A DNA stretch of 64,000 nucleotides, taken from positions 37,348,586-37,412,585 of the forward strand of contig CM040752.1 in the NCBI GenBank assembly GCA_022829145.1, read 5' to 3'. Below are positions 47,179 to 58,618 of the stretch, in pieces; position 1 is the first letter of the stretch; each line of letters opens with the position of its first letter. The DNA is from Albula goreensis. Lineage: Eukaryota; Chordata; Actinopteri; Albuliformes; Albulidae. The notes below the pieces were generated by a model. That model saw only the letters and a program-made list of their open reading frames with translations. It had not been told where the DNA came from and ran no database searches. The translations under genes were made by a program, and so were the position numbers.

Positions 47179-48191
47179 AGTGTGTGAGTGTGTGAGTGTG
47201 TGAGTGTGTGTGTGTGCATGTGAGTGTGTGTGAGTGTGTGAGTGTGCGTGTGTGTGTGCGTGTGTGAGTGCATGCGTGAGTGTGTGTGTGTGTGTGAGTG
47301 TGTGAGTGTGAGTGAGTGTGTGTGTGTGTGTGTGCGTGTGTGTGTGTGAGTGTGTGAGTGTGTGAGTGTGTGAGTGTGTGTGTGAGTGAGTGTGTGTGTG
47401 TGTGTGAGTGTGTGAGTGAGTGTGTGCGTGCGTGTGTGCATGCGTGAGTGTGTGCGAGTGTGCGTGAGTGAGTGTGTGTGCGTGTGTGTGTGTGAGTGTG
47501 TGTGTGTGTGTGTGAGTGTGTGTGTGCGTGTTGTTTATTTTGGGATTGTCATGGTTAATATGTGAATGTATGTTTTTTTTATGTATTTCATGTAACTGTG
47601 GAGAAGTTCTGTGCTCCATTTACAATGAAGGAACCCTCTCTCCCTCTCTCTCTCCCTCCCTCTCTCCCTCTCTCTCAGTTCTGTCTCTGTATGACAGAGG
47701 GGATGCTGCTGTTTTGGGGGCAGGGGTGTGTGTTGTACTGTAAGAGCAGGAGGAGGCATGTGTGTGTGCGTGCCGTTCTGCAGGGCATGGCCCTGGTGGG
47801 TGGGGCTGTGGGTGTGGCCTTCATGGTGAGCAGTAAGCATGTGTCAGAGCGCCCCCACATGGTGAGCTGGCACAGTGTAGTGGGAGCATTCACGATGGCA
47901 GTGAGTGTGCTGCAGGGGGGAGCTGGGCTGTGGCTGGCCCTCTCCCCCCGCCCCTCTCCACACCTGCGGCTCTACCACAGCACCTGCAGCCTGCTCGTGT
48001 ACCTGCTAGTGGTTGCCGTGGTGATGTTGGCCATGTTCACGGACTGGTTCCAGGCGACGGTGCGCGGGCCGCTACGGCTTCCCCTGGTACTGCTGCCTCT
48101 GCTGCCAGCGCTTGTGGTAATGAGCCAGGTGACACGAGCATACCTGCCCAAAAGGACCTCCTCCAGAGACTTTATTACCTGTCATTACTGA
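45446..48191 (+). CDS. cyb561d1: cytochrome b561 domain-containing protein 1, three coding exons, 235 aa
   Basis: Multi-pass cytochrome b561 family protein; family members carry two b haems and move electrons from ascorbate-type donors across membranes. Coding exons: 45446..45602, 46674..46711, 47679..48191 (phases 1 and 0; donors GTGAGT and GTAAGT). First helix about 28-48 (IAVIAAHVIVVGFTILITVL), then SRPGTSLFSWHP across the exon 1/2 joint, FCLCMTEGMLLF, MVSWHSVVGAF, LRLYHSTCSLLVY and the C-terminal VMSQVTRAYLPKR. These match human CYB561D1 in order, and length agrees (229 aa in human, from memory). Three expected haem-ligand histidines are present (H58, H130, H165). The fourth, in an LHW or CHW motif of D1/D2 proteins, aligns with R96 (codon CGT at 47769). 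Human D1 follows ATXN7L2 in the same orientation, as here. Confidence 0.9.
45603..46254. other. cyb561d1: cyb561d1 intron 1, left part
   Basis: Unique sequence, no additional exon. Confidence 0.5.
46255..46645. repeat. cyb561d1: G-rich degenerate minisatellite
   Basis: Irregular repeats of GGGGGATCTCTGTGCTTCTG and TCTGACTGAG in cyb561d1 intron 1, ending about 30 bases before exon 2. Many G runs of 5-9. Confidence 0.88.
47096..47532. repeat. (GT)n-type tract with GAGT interruptions
   Basis: About 435 bases of alternating GT with GA and GC substitutions in cyb561d1 intron 2. Alternating purine-pyrimidine, potentially Z-DNA forming. Confidence 0.94.
47636..47676. repeat. CTCC polypyrimidine tract
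   Basis: Pyrimidine microsatellite that is also the tract of the cyb561d1 exon 3 acceptor (AG at 47677..47678). Confidence 0.9.
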
Positions 48192-48577
48192 GAGACTGAT
48201 CACCTGTCCTTACCTGCACTGCTGCCTGTGCTCTAGTGTGCCTCCCAGGTTCGAGTAGCCTTCAGGTTTTTTAAAACCTTTAATATGCAGCATAAAGCGC
48301 TCCTGTGGGACATGCTGGATATAAAACTGCCACCTGTGAGGCTTCATTACCAAACTCTGGCTGAAGATATGTTGGTTAGGCAGATGGTTGTGTGAGTAAT
48401 TGTTGTAAGATTGCTATTGTATTATTTTTTTGTTTTTATTTTTATATTCTGGTGCTTTATGTCACACTTGCAGGTATGTTATCATGAGAATATATTTAAA
48501 TGTAATTGCATTGAATTGTATTGTGGACCCCAGGAGGCCAGCTGTCTGCTATTGCATCAACTAATGGTGATCCTTAA

Positions 48578-48583
48578 AATAAA
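48578..48583 (+). other. cyb561d1: polyadenylation signal of cyb561d1
   Basis: AATAAA about 390 bases after the cyb561d1 stop (TGA ending 48191), about 60 bases before a DNA-transposon copy begins. Confidence 0.5.
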
Positions 48584-48640
48584 CAACTTAACACGGAGTA
48601 CAGTGTGTAACTGTAACCTTCACTTTCACACACAGGAGCA

Positions 48641-49336
48641 CACTCAGGGCCAAATTTACTAAGGACTAGTCGCAGCGCAAAAGTATTCGCTATATAGCGA
48701 CACTTATACCGCCGCAAACTCTGAAATATTAGCGACCGATTTACCAAGACTTGTTTTAATTACGCAATAAAAAAAAATGAAATGCCCTCATGTCGCAATT
48801 TTTGCGATAGGGGACACCCATAAAAAGGCCATATGTAGCATACTTACACATCCAGATAACAAGGCGCAAATTGAGAACGAACCTGAAGAAAAACACAACT
48901 CTTTACGTGCTGAGGTGTCAGGTAACAGATATAACGGCAGGCACGGCACAGCTTCTTAATACCGTATTACTGTATATTAATTAAACACCAACCGAGAGGC
49001 GTACGATTCGGAAGGACAAAATGAATTTATTAGGTATAGTGTAACAAAAAGAACAGAACAGGAAGCAAAGAAAACATGAGACGATGTTAGACGACATATA
49101 AAAAGCTTTCCTACAACATAATAAGGGCAAAAACCCCAGGTATACATATGCATGAACTGATTTTACTATATAACAAGAGGAAAGTTGCAAAGTCACCGAA
49201 AATCCCATTTTAATAGCGATTTTCACCCATTGCGACTGTTTAGTAATTCGCGCGTAAATATCAAGGCGTTTTAGCGGCTGCTTTTACGCCCGAAAAGCGG
49301 TCACAATTCTCAAGTAAATCTAACCCTGAGTTTGGC
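48641..49336. mobile_element. non-autonomous DNA transposon, copy 1
   Basis: About 0.7 kb bounded by imperfect inverted ends: left ACTCAGGGCCAAATTTACT, right complement ACTCAGGGTTAGATTTACT (16 of 19 identical). The interior is AT-rich with repeated GCG/CGC motifs such as ATTCGCTATATAGCGAC and no ORF of note. A diverged copy is at 61972..63180. Target duplication not clear, so superfamily unassigned (PIF/Harbinger-like ends are possible). Confidence 0.65.
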
Positions 49337-50007
49337 AATTGATGTGACTCCAGGAACTGAAGAAATATACAGTTCCAAATCGGGACACGGAAGAGCAGCT
49401 ACAGCACTTAAGACTTTTTAAAGCTGAATGGCTGTTCAGTATTGTCATATGTCATAATAATACACATACTCATTTCAGTCAGTACAACAGCAGTGCTCAT
49501 TTTCCACAGATGGCCAGAGAGTGGCAGTATTGAGCTGTGTTATAGTATACTGCTGTAACATGGTTGTGGGAAGACCAAAGCTATTTCAAACTTGTCTGGT
49601 CCTAAAGTCCACATGCAACATATATCCTCTAAAACCATGTGTTTAAGGTATTTTGTTAGATCCAGAACATATTTGAAAATGAAGTATACATATAAAGTTA
49701 AGTACATTTAAAAGCAGCAACTTTTGAGTGGACAATGAAAGCTTTGAGTGAGAGCTTCTTTTAAAGGGAAAGGATGCAAACCTAGTCTGCATCATTACAC
49801 AAACTGTGCTGTGCTAGTGTATGGCCACCAGGTCTGCCTTCTCCTTTGAGAACTAAATGGGACTAGCATGAGGCTATGTGGGACTAGCTTGAGGCTATAT
49901 GGGACTAAAATTTCTGAATCTCTGAGACTGCTCCGGCTCGATGACAGTTATTCAGTTGTATATTTCTATTACCGTCAGGGATGTGGTCTTGATTTGTTGA
50001 GTCATTG
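49337..50007. other. intergenic unique sequence
   Basis: AT-rich, nothing recognised. In human the next gene after CYB561D1 is AMIGO1; no leucine-rich-repeat reading frame is present here or anywhere to 64 kb. Confidence 0.5.
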
Positions 50008-50500
50008 AACTGACCCAGGGTCTGTGTGCTCTTGGCCCTGCCTCCCTCCTCTGACCCAGGGTCTGTGTGCTCTTGGCCCTGCCTCCCTCCTCTGACCCAG
50101 GGTCTGTGTGCTCTTGGCCCTGCCTCCCTCCTCTGACCCAGGGTCTGTGTGCTCTTGGCTCTGCCTCCCTCCTCTGACCCAGGGTCTGTGTGCTCTTCCC
50201 TCCTCTGACCCAGGGTCTGTGTGCTGCTTCCCTCCTCTGACCCAGGGTCTGTGTGCTCTTGGCCCTGCCTCCCTCCTCTGACCCAGGGTCTGTGTGCTCT
50301 TGGCCCTGCCTCCCTCCTCTGACCCAGGGTCTGTGTGCTCTTGGCCCTGCCTCCCTCCTCTGACCCAGGGTCTGTGTGCTCTTGGCCCTGCCTCCCAGGT
50401 CTCTGACCCAGGGTCTGTGTGTCTGGCCCTGTGCTCTTGGCCCTGGGTCCTCCTCTCCTCCCCTCTGACCCAGGGTCTGTGTGCTCTTGGCCCTGTACTT
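50008..50500. repeat. minisatellite, 41-bp unit, about 12 copies
   Basis: Copies of TGACCCAGGGTCTGTGTGCT and CTTGGCCCTGCCTCCCTCCT with a few internal deletions. Intergenic. Confidence 0.94.
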
Positions 50501-50614
50501 TGTGACCATTGGGACTTCACTCATGTCCCATTTTGGCTGTGTGTCAGTAGAGAGGGCAGTCGGTACGTGTTTGCTGAGCTGTCATTGTTAGCGCCCTTTT
50601 GCAGTTCATTTCAG

Positions 50615-51142
50615 TGAAGTGTGTGTGTGGGAGACGCAGTGAGCGTTGTTGGAAAGGGTGATGGCAGTGTGTGTGTGGGAGACGCAGTGAGCGTTGTTGG
50701 AAAGGGTGATGGCAGTGTGTGTGTGTGGGAGACGCAGTGAGCGTTGTTGGAAAGGGTGATGGCAGTGTGTGTTTGGGAGCCGCAGTGAGCGTTGTTGGAA
50801 AGGGTGATGGCAGTGTGTGTGTGTGGGAGACGCAGTGAGCGTTGTTGGAAAGGGTGATGGCAGTGTGTGTGTGGGAGACGCAGTGAGCGTTGTTGGAAAG
50901 GGTGATGGCAGTGTGTGTGTGTGGGAGACGCAGTGAGCGTTGTTGGAAAGGGTGATGGCAGTGTGTGTGTGGGGAGACGTGTGAGCGTTGCAGGGTGATG
51001 GCAGTTGTTGGGGAGACGAGTGAGCGGGGTGATGGCAGTGTGTGTGTGGGGAGACGCAGTGAGCGTTGTTGGAAAGGGTGATGGCAGTGTGTGTGTGGGA
51101 GACGCAGTGAGCGTTGTTGGAAAGGGTGATGGCAGTGTGTGG
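50615..51142. repeat. minisatellite, about 46-bp unit, about 11 copies
   Basis: Copies of GGGAGACGCAGTGAGCGTTG and GAAAGGGTGATGGCAGTGTG. Two copies near 50980-51050 are degenerate. Confidence 0.93.
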
Positions 51143-51387
51143 AGATGTTCAGAGCATGGGCTGCTGTTCCAGGCTCTGCTCTAAATATAGTCTCAGTCCC
51201 CAGACGGCTGTGAGTCACGTCCGAGCCGCTTCTGATCGGCTCTCTCTCTGAATGCCCCAGAGCACCTTCATAAAGCAGGGCTGTGAAATAGACGGATAAA
51301 TCTGTTCCCCTGATTCTGAGTCTGTGCTATGAAATAGACGTACAACCAACTGCAAGAGCGCCTGCGGGCCAAAGCTGGACCCATGCT

Positions 51388-52768
51388 GAGGCAAGCGTAT
51401 TGATGGGTTAACACAGTGTACTGACGGGTTAGTGTCAGCGTATTGATGGGTTAACACAGCGTACTGATGGGTTAGTGTCAGCGTATTGATGGGTTAACAC
51501 AGCGTACTGATGGGTTAGTGTCAGCGTACTGAGGGGTTAGTGTCTGCGTGCTGAGGGGTTAGTGTCAGCGTACTGACGGGTTAGTGTCAGCGTACTGAGG
51601 GGTTAACACAGCGTACTGACGGGTTAGTGTCAGCGTATTGATGGGTTAACACAGCGTACTGACGGGTTAGTGTCAGCGTACTGAGGGGTTAGTGTCAGCG
51701 TATTGATGGGTTAGTGTCAGCGTACTGATGGGTTAGTGTCAGCGTACTGAGGGGTTAGTGTCAGTGTATTGATGGGTTAACACAGCGTACTGACGGGTTA
51801 GTGTCAGCGTACTGAGGGGTTAGTGTCAGCGTACTGAGGGGTTAGTGTCAGCGTACTGATGGGTTAGTGTCAGTGTACTGACGGGTTAGTGTCTGCGTAC
51901 TGAGGGGTTATTGTCAGCGTACTGAGGGGTTAGTGTCAGCGTATTAATGGGTTAACACAGTGAACTGACGGGTTAGTGTCAGCGTACTGATGGGTTAGTG
52001 TCAGCGTACTGAGGGGTTAGTGTCAGCGTACTGAGGGGTTAGTGTCAGCGCACTGAGGGGTTAGAGCGTACTGAGGGGTTAGTGTCAGCGTACTGAGGGG
52101 TTAGTGTCAGCGTACTGAGGGTTAGTGTCAGCGCACTGACGGGTTAGTGTCAGCGCACTGAGGGTTAGTGTCAGCGCACTGAGGGTTAGTGTCAGCGTAC
52201 TGAGGGTTAGTGTCAGCGTACTGAGGGGTTAGTGTCAGCGTACTGAGGGGTTAGTGTCAGCGTATTGAGGGTTAGTGTGTTTGATGGGTTAGTGTCAGCG
52301 TACTGAGGGGTTAGTGTCAGCGTACTGAGGGGTTAGTGTCAGCGTACTGAGGGGTTAGTGTCAGCGTATTGAGGGTTAGTGTCAGCGTACTGACGGGTTA
52401 GGTCAGCGTACTGAGGGGGTTACTAGTGTCAGCGTACTGAGGGGTTAGTGTCAGCGTACTGAGGGGTTAGTGTCAGCGTGAGGGTCAGCGTACTGACGGG
52501 TTAGTGTCAGCGTACTGAGGGTTAGTGTCAGCGTACTGACGGGTTAGTGTCAGCGTACTGAGGGGTTAGTGTCAGCGTACTGATGGGTTAGTGTCAGCGT
52601 ACTGAGGGGTTAGTGTCAGCGTACTGAGGGGTTAGTGTCAGCGTACTGAGGGGTTAGTGTCAGCGTACTGAGGGGTTAGTGTCAGCGTACTGATGGGTTA
52701 GTGTCAGCGTACTGAGGGGTTAGTGTCAGCGTACTGAGGGGTTAGTGTCAGCGTACTGACAGTTTAGC
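51388..52768. repeat. minisatellite, 22-bp unit, about 60 copies
   Basis: Copies of GGGTTAGTGTCAGCGTACTG plus 2 bases. A longer-period variant with GGGTTAACACAGCGTACTG is confined to the left half. Confidence 0.95.
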
Positions 52769-52849
52769 TGAAGACAGTTTGGTTTCTGTGGTAGCTCAGT
52801 GGTTCTCCCACAGTCTCCCGTCGGCACGGCACCATTTCTGTCCCCACAA

Positions 52850-52998
52850 GGGGGCAAAACACCTCACTGTATTTCATGGTCTGGTCATTCTGTGAGGGGC
52901 AAAAGACCTCACTGTATTTCATGGTCTGGTCATTCTGTGAGGGGCAAAAGACCTCACTGTATTTCATGGTCTGGTCATTCTGTGAGGGGCAAAAGACC
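52850..52998. repeat. minisatellite, 45-bp unit, three copies
   Basis: Copies of GGGGCAAAAGACCTCACTGT and TTCATGGTCTGGTCATTCTG, adjacent to the 22-bp array. Confidence 0.92.
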
Positions 52999-54092
52999 TT
53001 GAGTTTACCTGTCATCTGACTAGCTCTTTTCCTGGTGTGGCCCCAATATAAATAACCCATTCTGCACTGTCTGCTGGGGTTTCTCTCTGCATCATCTCTC
53101 ATTTTTCTCACACAGTAAATTGGATGTCCTTCCAGGCAGAGGGAGTGAGGCGTCCTTGGCCAGAAATACCCTGAGCGCTGGGACTTGGCTCAGGTGATTA
53201 GAGGAGACTCATTGTTAGCATCTCCAAGCTAGCAATATTAACCATTTCAGTAGGGGCTACCAAAACACGTCCCATTCAGAAAGAGATTGTGGATGTCAGT
53301 GGGACTACCCTGCTTAGAATAAGGTTTAAATTACTAAAGCTAAAATAAAAACTAAACAGAATGTATTATGATGTTGTGATGCTTAACTATCAGACTGTTT
53401 TCAGGTCTTTACTGAGATTACTGTAGTCTGGCCATTTTATTACTGTTCCTTCAACACACTATAGCTCTCCTTCATAAACCTTTAGAGCAACAGTTTCAAT
53501 TTAACTCCAGATCATATGTTTTTAAAAATAAAGAAGGCATAGATCAATAGAAACCTGTACGCCTTCATCTTTTACATTTCTGATCAATGACCAAACAGAA
53601 TGTGACTGTTCAGCGACAGTGCAGGACACATACAGTGAGAGGCGAGTCAGCACACCGATCACTAAAGCTCAGACATTCGGTGTCTCCTGTGCAGAACGGT
53701 GTGATGTAGCACAGCGGTTTTCTCATTTTGGTATTTAATCTCAGATCCCTTTTTCCAGTAACAAACACAGGCATTCCCTGTGCCTGTAACACCCATGCTG
53801 GGTGAGCGTAATCTGTTAATTCCACAACAGACCAGGATTATGGGATGGCATCCTCAGCGCTCTCATGGCTCTGTGTGCAGAGAGTTATGTAAGACAGGCA
53901 CAGATCCTGTTCCAGAAATTTCTACCCCTCTGATTGCATTTATGTGCATTTACCTTCTCTTAGCAAATACGCTCACATCCTGGAATTTTCACATCTGCGT
54001 GTTTTATTCACAAAACACACTTTACTCTGTATTTGCGGAAAGGAGCCGAGGAGTGAAAAGTATTGGAAGAAAATCATCACAACTTCAGGTAG
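52999..54092. other. intergenic unique sequence
   Basis: No coding signal. Lies between two minisatellites. Confidence 0.5.
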
Positions 54093-54846
54093 CTCACCTG
54101 TGTGTCTCAGGAAACCCATTACCCTTCAGTGTGTCTCAGGAAACCCATTACCCTTCTGTATGTCTCAGGAAACCCATTACCCTTCTGTGTGTCTCAGGAA
54201 ACCCATTACCCTTCTGTGTGTCTCAGGAAACCCATTACCCTTCAGTGTGTCTCAGGAAACCCATTACCCTTCTGTGTGTCTCAGGAAACCCATTACCCTT
54301 CTGTATGTCTCAGGAAACCCATTACCCTTCTGTGTGTCTCAGGAAACCCATTACCCTTCTGTGTGTCTCAGGAAACCCATTACCCTTCTGTGTGTCTCAG
54401 GAAACCCATTACCCTTCTGTGTGTCTCAGGAAACCCATTACCCTTCTGTATGTCTCAGGAAACCCATTACCCTTCTGTGTGTCTCAGGAAACCCATTACC
54501 CTTCTGTGTGTCTCAGGAAACCCATTACCCTTCTGTGTGTCTCAGGAAACCCATTACCCTTCTGTGTGTCTCAGGAAACCCATTACCCTTCTGTGTGTCT
54601 CAGGAAACCCATTACCCTTCTGTGTGTCCCATTACCCTTCTGTGTGTCTCAGGAAACCCATTACCCTTCTGTGTGTCTCAGGAAACCCATTACCCTTCTG
54701 TGTGTCTCAGGAAACCCATTACCCTTCAGTGTGTCTCAGGAAACCCATTACCCTTCTGTGTGTCTCAGGAAACCCATTACCCTTCTGTGTGTCTCAGGAA
54801 ACCCATTACCCTTCTGTGTGTCTCAGGAAACCCATTACCCTTCAGA
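54093..54846. repeat. minisatellite, 29-bp unit, about 25 copies
   Basis: Copies of GTGTCTCAGGAAACCCATTA plus CCCTTCTGT. The unit length is not a multiple of 3 but no frame has a stop, so all three plus frames stay open across the array. Confidence 0.95.
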
Positions 54847-56162
54847 CCCTGAGATGCAGGTGCTCCAATGCACCATGCCATTATTACGTTTTTTACAACC
54901 TGCACTGAGCAGCCCTGGAATGGGGAGACAGGCATGCTGGGTCTGAAAGCTGAAAATAGGACACAGCAGCCAGGAGGAAGAGTGAACAGAGTTGCCGGGT
55001 AACAGGGGTGGGGCCTGATGTTTCCCACATTCACTGTGTGCCATTGGAGCAGAGAGGGGGCGTGGCTGAGCTTGGTCTGAGGGGCACCTCCTGAAGGAGC
55101 TGTCCCCAATGCCTGATTGGCCGATATTTTAAAGAAAATCATCTCAGTCACTCCACACAATTCAACACGCAGATACAGATACAGCTCATCCAGCAATCTG
55201 ATATTAACTTTAAAACTGAATCAGTCAATGCAGGTAAAAGTGCTCAGAACATCACCTGAAGTAGGACTGTGAAAGCAAAAAGTTTTTATGTGTGGCAGTG
55301 GGTATGCCTGCAGGACTGACAGAATGCAGTTGTTTTAAACAGCCAGATAAAACTACACGTCATACAGGACAATGCCACTACCTGCCAGTAAAGCTGGCAG
55401 TCCGGCCTACTGAGTTGCTTTTATAAAAATTTTTATAAAAATTTTATAATTGTAATCATTATGTATAGTTTTTTCCCGATTTTTCCCAACCTGAACTGAA
55501 CGGAACTTGTTGATTGCAACGCTGACCCCACTCTGCTGGCTTTGGTGGAGGGGCCGAGCACGTGACTCCTCCCATTCACACGACGACAATCTCACTTCTA
55601 TACACACTGCAGCTGCACCAGTAATCGCACGCTGCCTCTGGCATCGGAGGATGACGTGGTCAGCATACCCTCAGTTCATGCCTAGCATGACCAGGGAGGG
55701 GACTATGGCGATGAGACCAACAATGGCTGGCTGGGCCAGGTGTTGCTTCGCCAATGGGGACCTCCGACCCGATCTCAGGGCTCCCAGGCAAGCGCCTATC
55801 CCTGTGAGCCACCCAGCGGCCCCATTATGTATTTTTTAATTAGCAGTTTTGTTCCCTCAGGGAAGAGGAGCTGCTAAAGTGCCATTCCCGATGCTGATCT
55901 GTTTTACGCTGCGCGGACAGGTTGGTCTGTAAAATAATTTAGTGTTACATATTACTTTTATCCTCACTAAGCAAAAAAGCATTAAAAAACAAAACTGGCT
56001 GGAGAATCGCAAGGTGGCTTGAGTGAGGTTGTTGGACTGGATCATCTCTGTGAGAACGTGTGAGGAATGTGTAAACTAAACAGCCAGGGAGGAAGAGGAA
56101 ATGAGAGACAAGCAGACTGAGCAGCAGGGAGCTGCTGCATGGGGCCTGCCTGGGGCTGTGTG
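54847..56162. other. intergenic unique sequence around the SINE
   Basis: Besides the SINE at 55467-55822, nothing recognised. Confidence 0.5.
55457..55832 (-). mobile_element. tRNA-derived SINE, full length, minus strand
   Basis: Element about 55467..55822 lies between perfect 10-bp target duplications CATTATGTAT (55457..55466 and 55823..55832). Read on the minus strand it begins GGCCGCTGGGTGGCTCACAG, resembling tRNA-like SINE heads with an A-box (TGGCTCACAGGG) and a B-box-like GGGTCGGAGGTCC about 40 bases later. It ends in an A-rich tail (GGGAAAAAAC). Length is about 356 bp. Family name not determined. Confidence 0.8.
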
Positions 56163-56515
56163 AGGCTGTAATATCAATGAGCCACTCCTTCTCAACTGAC
56201 TCCGCCCACCTCCTTTGTGAGGCTGTAATATCAATGAGCCACTCCTTCTCTACTGACTCCGCCCACCTCCTGTGTGAGGCTGTAATATCAATGAGCCACT
56301 CCTTCTCTACTGACTCCGCCCACCTCCTGTGTGAGGCTGTAATATCAATGAGCCACTCCTTCTCTGCTGACTCCGCCCACCTTCTGTGTGAGACTGTAAT
56401 ATCAATGAGCCACTCCTTCTCTGCTGACTCCGCCCACCTTCTGTGTGAGACTGTAATATCAATGAGCCACTCCTTCTCTGCTGACTCCGCCCACCTCCTG
56501 TGTGAGGCTGTAATA
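56163..56515. repeat. minisatellite, 57-bp unit, about six copies
   Basis: Copies containing GAGGCTGTAATATCAATGAG and TGACTCCGCCCACCTCCT. Directly followed by the 22-bp array. Confidence 0.93.
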
Positions 56516-56521
56516 TCGACC

Positions 56522-58618
56522 GGTTATAGCTGGGTTATGTTGGTGTTATAGCTGGGTTATGTTGGGGTTATAGCTGGGTTATGTTGGGGTTATAGCTGGG
56601 TTATGTTGGTGTTATAGCTGGGTTATGTCGGGGTTATAGCTGGGTTATGTTGGTGTTATAGCTGGGTTATGTCGGGGTTATAGCTGGGTTATGTTGGTGT
56701 TATAGCTGGGTTATGTTGGGGTTATAGCTGGGTTATGTTGGGGTTATAGCTGGGTTATGTTGGGGTTATAGCTGGGTTATGTTGGGGCTATAGCTGGGTT
56801 ATGTTGGGGTTATAGCTGGGTTATGTTGGGGTTATAGCTGGGTTATGTCAGGGTTATAGCTGGGTTATGTTGGGGTTATAGCTGGGTTATGTTGGGGTTA
56901 TAGCTGGGTTATGTTGGTGTTATAGCAGGGTTATGTTGGTGTTATAGCTGGGTTATGTTGGGTTATAGCTGGGTTATGTTGGGGTTATAGCTGGGTTATG
57001 TTGGGGTTATAGCTGGGTTATGTCGGGTTATAGCTGGGTTATGTCGGGGTTATAGCTGGGTTATGTTGGGGTTATAGCTGGGTTATGTTGGGTGTTATAG
57101 GGGTTATGTCGGGGTTATAGCTGGGTTATGTTGGGGTTATAGCTGGGTTATGTTGGGGTTATAGCAGGGTTATGTTGGTGTTATAGCTGGGTTATGTTGG
57201 GGTTATAGCAGGGTTATGTTGGTGTTATAGCTGGGTTATGTTGGGGTTATAGCTGGGTTATGTCGGGGTTATAGCTGGGTTATGTCGGGGTTATAGCTGG
57301 GTTATGTTGGTGTTATAGCTGGGTTATGTTGGGGTTATAGCTGGGTTATGTTGGGGTTATAGCTGGGTTATGTTGGGGTTATAGCTGGGTTATGTTGGGG
57401 TTATAGCTGGGTTATGTCGGGGTTATAGCTGGGTTATGTCGGGGTTATAGCTGGGTTATGTTGGGGTTATAGCTGGGTTATGTTGGTGTTATAGCTGGGT
57501 TATGTTGGGGTTATAGCTGGGTTATGTTGGTGTTATAGCTGGGTTATGTTGGGGTTATAGCTGGGTTATGTCGGGTTATAGCTGGGTTATGTCTGGGTTA
57601 TAGCTGGGTTATGTCGGGGTTATAGCTGGGTTATGTTGGGGTTATAGCTGGGTTATGGGGGTTATAGCAGGGTTATGTTGGGGTTATAGCAGGGTTATGT
57701 TATGTCGGGGTTATAGCTGGGTTATGTTGGGGTTATAGCTGGGTTATGTTGGGGTTATAGCTGGGTTATGTTGGGGTTATAGCTGGGTTATGTTGGGGTT
57801 ATAGCTGGGTTATGTTGGTGTTATAGCTGGGTTATGTTGGGGTTATAGCTGGGTTATGTTGGGGTTATAGCAGGGTTATGTTGGGTTATAGCTGGGTTAT
57901 GTTGGGTTATAGCTGGGTTATGTTGGGGTTATAGCTGGGTTATGTCAGGGTTATAGCTGGGTTATGTTGGGGTTATAGCTGGGTTATGTTGGGGTTATAG
58001 CAGGGTTATGTTGGTGTTATAGCTGGGTTATGTTGGGGTTATAGCTGGGTTATGTTGGTGTTATAGCTGGGTTATGTTGGGGCTATAGCTGGGTTATGTT
58101 GGGGTTATAGCAGGGTTATGTTGGGGTTATAGCTGGGTTATGTTGGGGTTATAGCAGGGTTATGTTGGGGTTATAGCTGGGTTATGTTGGGGCTATAGCT
58201 GGGTTATGTTGGGGTTATAGCAGGGTTATGTTGGTGTTATAGCTGGGTTATGTTGGTGTTATAGCAGGGTTATGTTGGGGTTATAGCTGGGTTATGTTGG
58301 GGTTATAGCAGGGTTATGTTGGGGTTATAGCTGGGTTATGTTGGGGTTATAGCTGGGTTATGTCAGGGTTATAGCTGGGTTATGTTATAGCTGGGTTATG
58401 TTATAGCAGGGTTATGTCGGGGTTATAGCTGGGTTATGTCAGGGTTATAGCTGGGTTATGTTGGGGTTATAGCTGGGTTATGTTGGGGTTATAGCTGGGT
58501 TATGTTGGGGTTATAGCTGGGTTATGTCAGGGTTATAGCTGGGTTATGTTGGGGTTATAGCAGGTTTATGTTGGGGTTATAGCTGGGTTATGTCAGGGTT
58601 ATAGCTGGGTTATGCTGG
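56522..58618. repeat. long minisatellite, 22-bp unit, about 95 copies
   Basis: Copies of GGGTTATGTTGGGGTTATAG plus CT or CA, with variants TCGGGG, TTGGTG and TCAGGG interspersed. The largest repeat in the window (2.1 kb). Confidence 0.96.

Noticed and set aside
47074-47619. 181-codon minus-strand frame rich in His-Thr
   Set aside because: Microsatellite translation inside cyb561d1 intron 2.
53780-54946. 388-codon open frame on the plus strand
   Set aside because: Mostly the 29-bp array, in which all three plus frames are open; not a gene.
56163-56515. CRISPR-like direct repeats (also considered for other arrays)
   Set aside because: Units are contiguous with no unique spacers and the DNA is eukaryotic.
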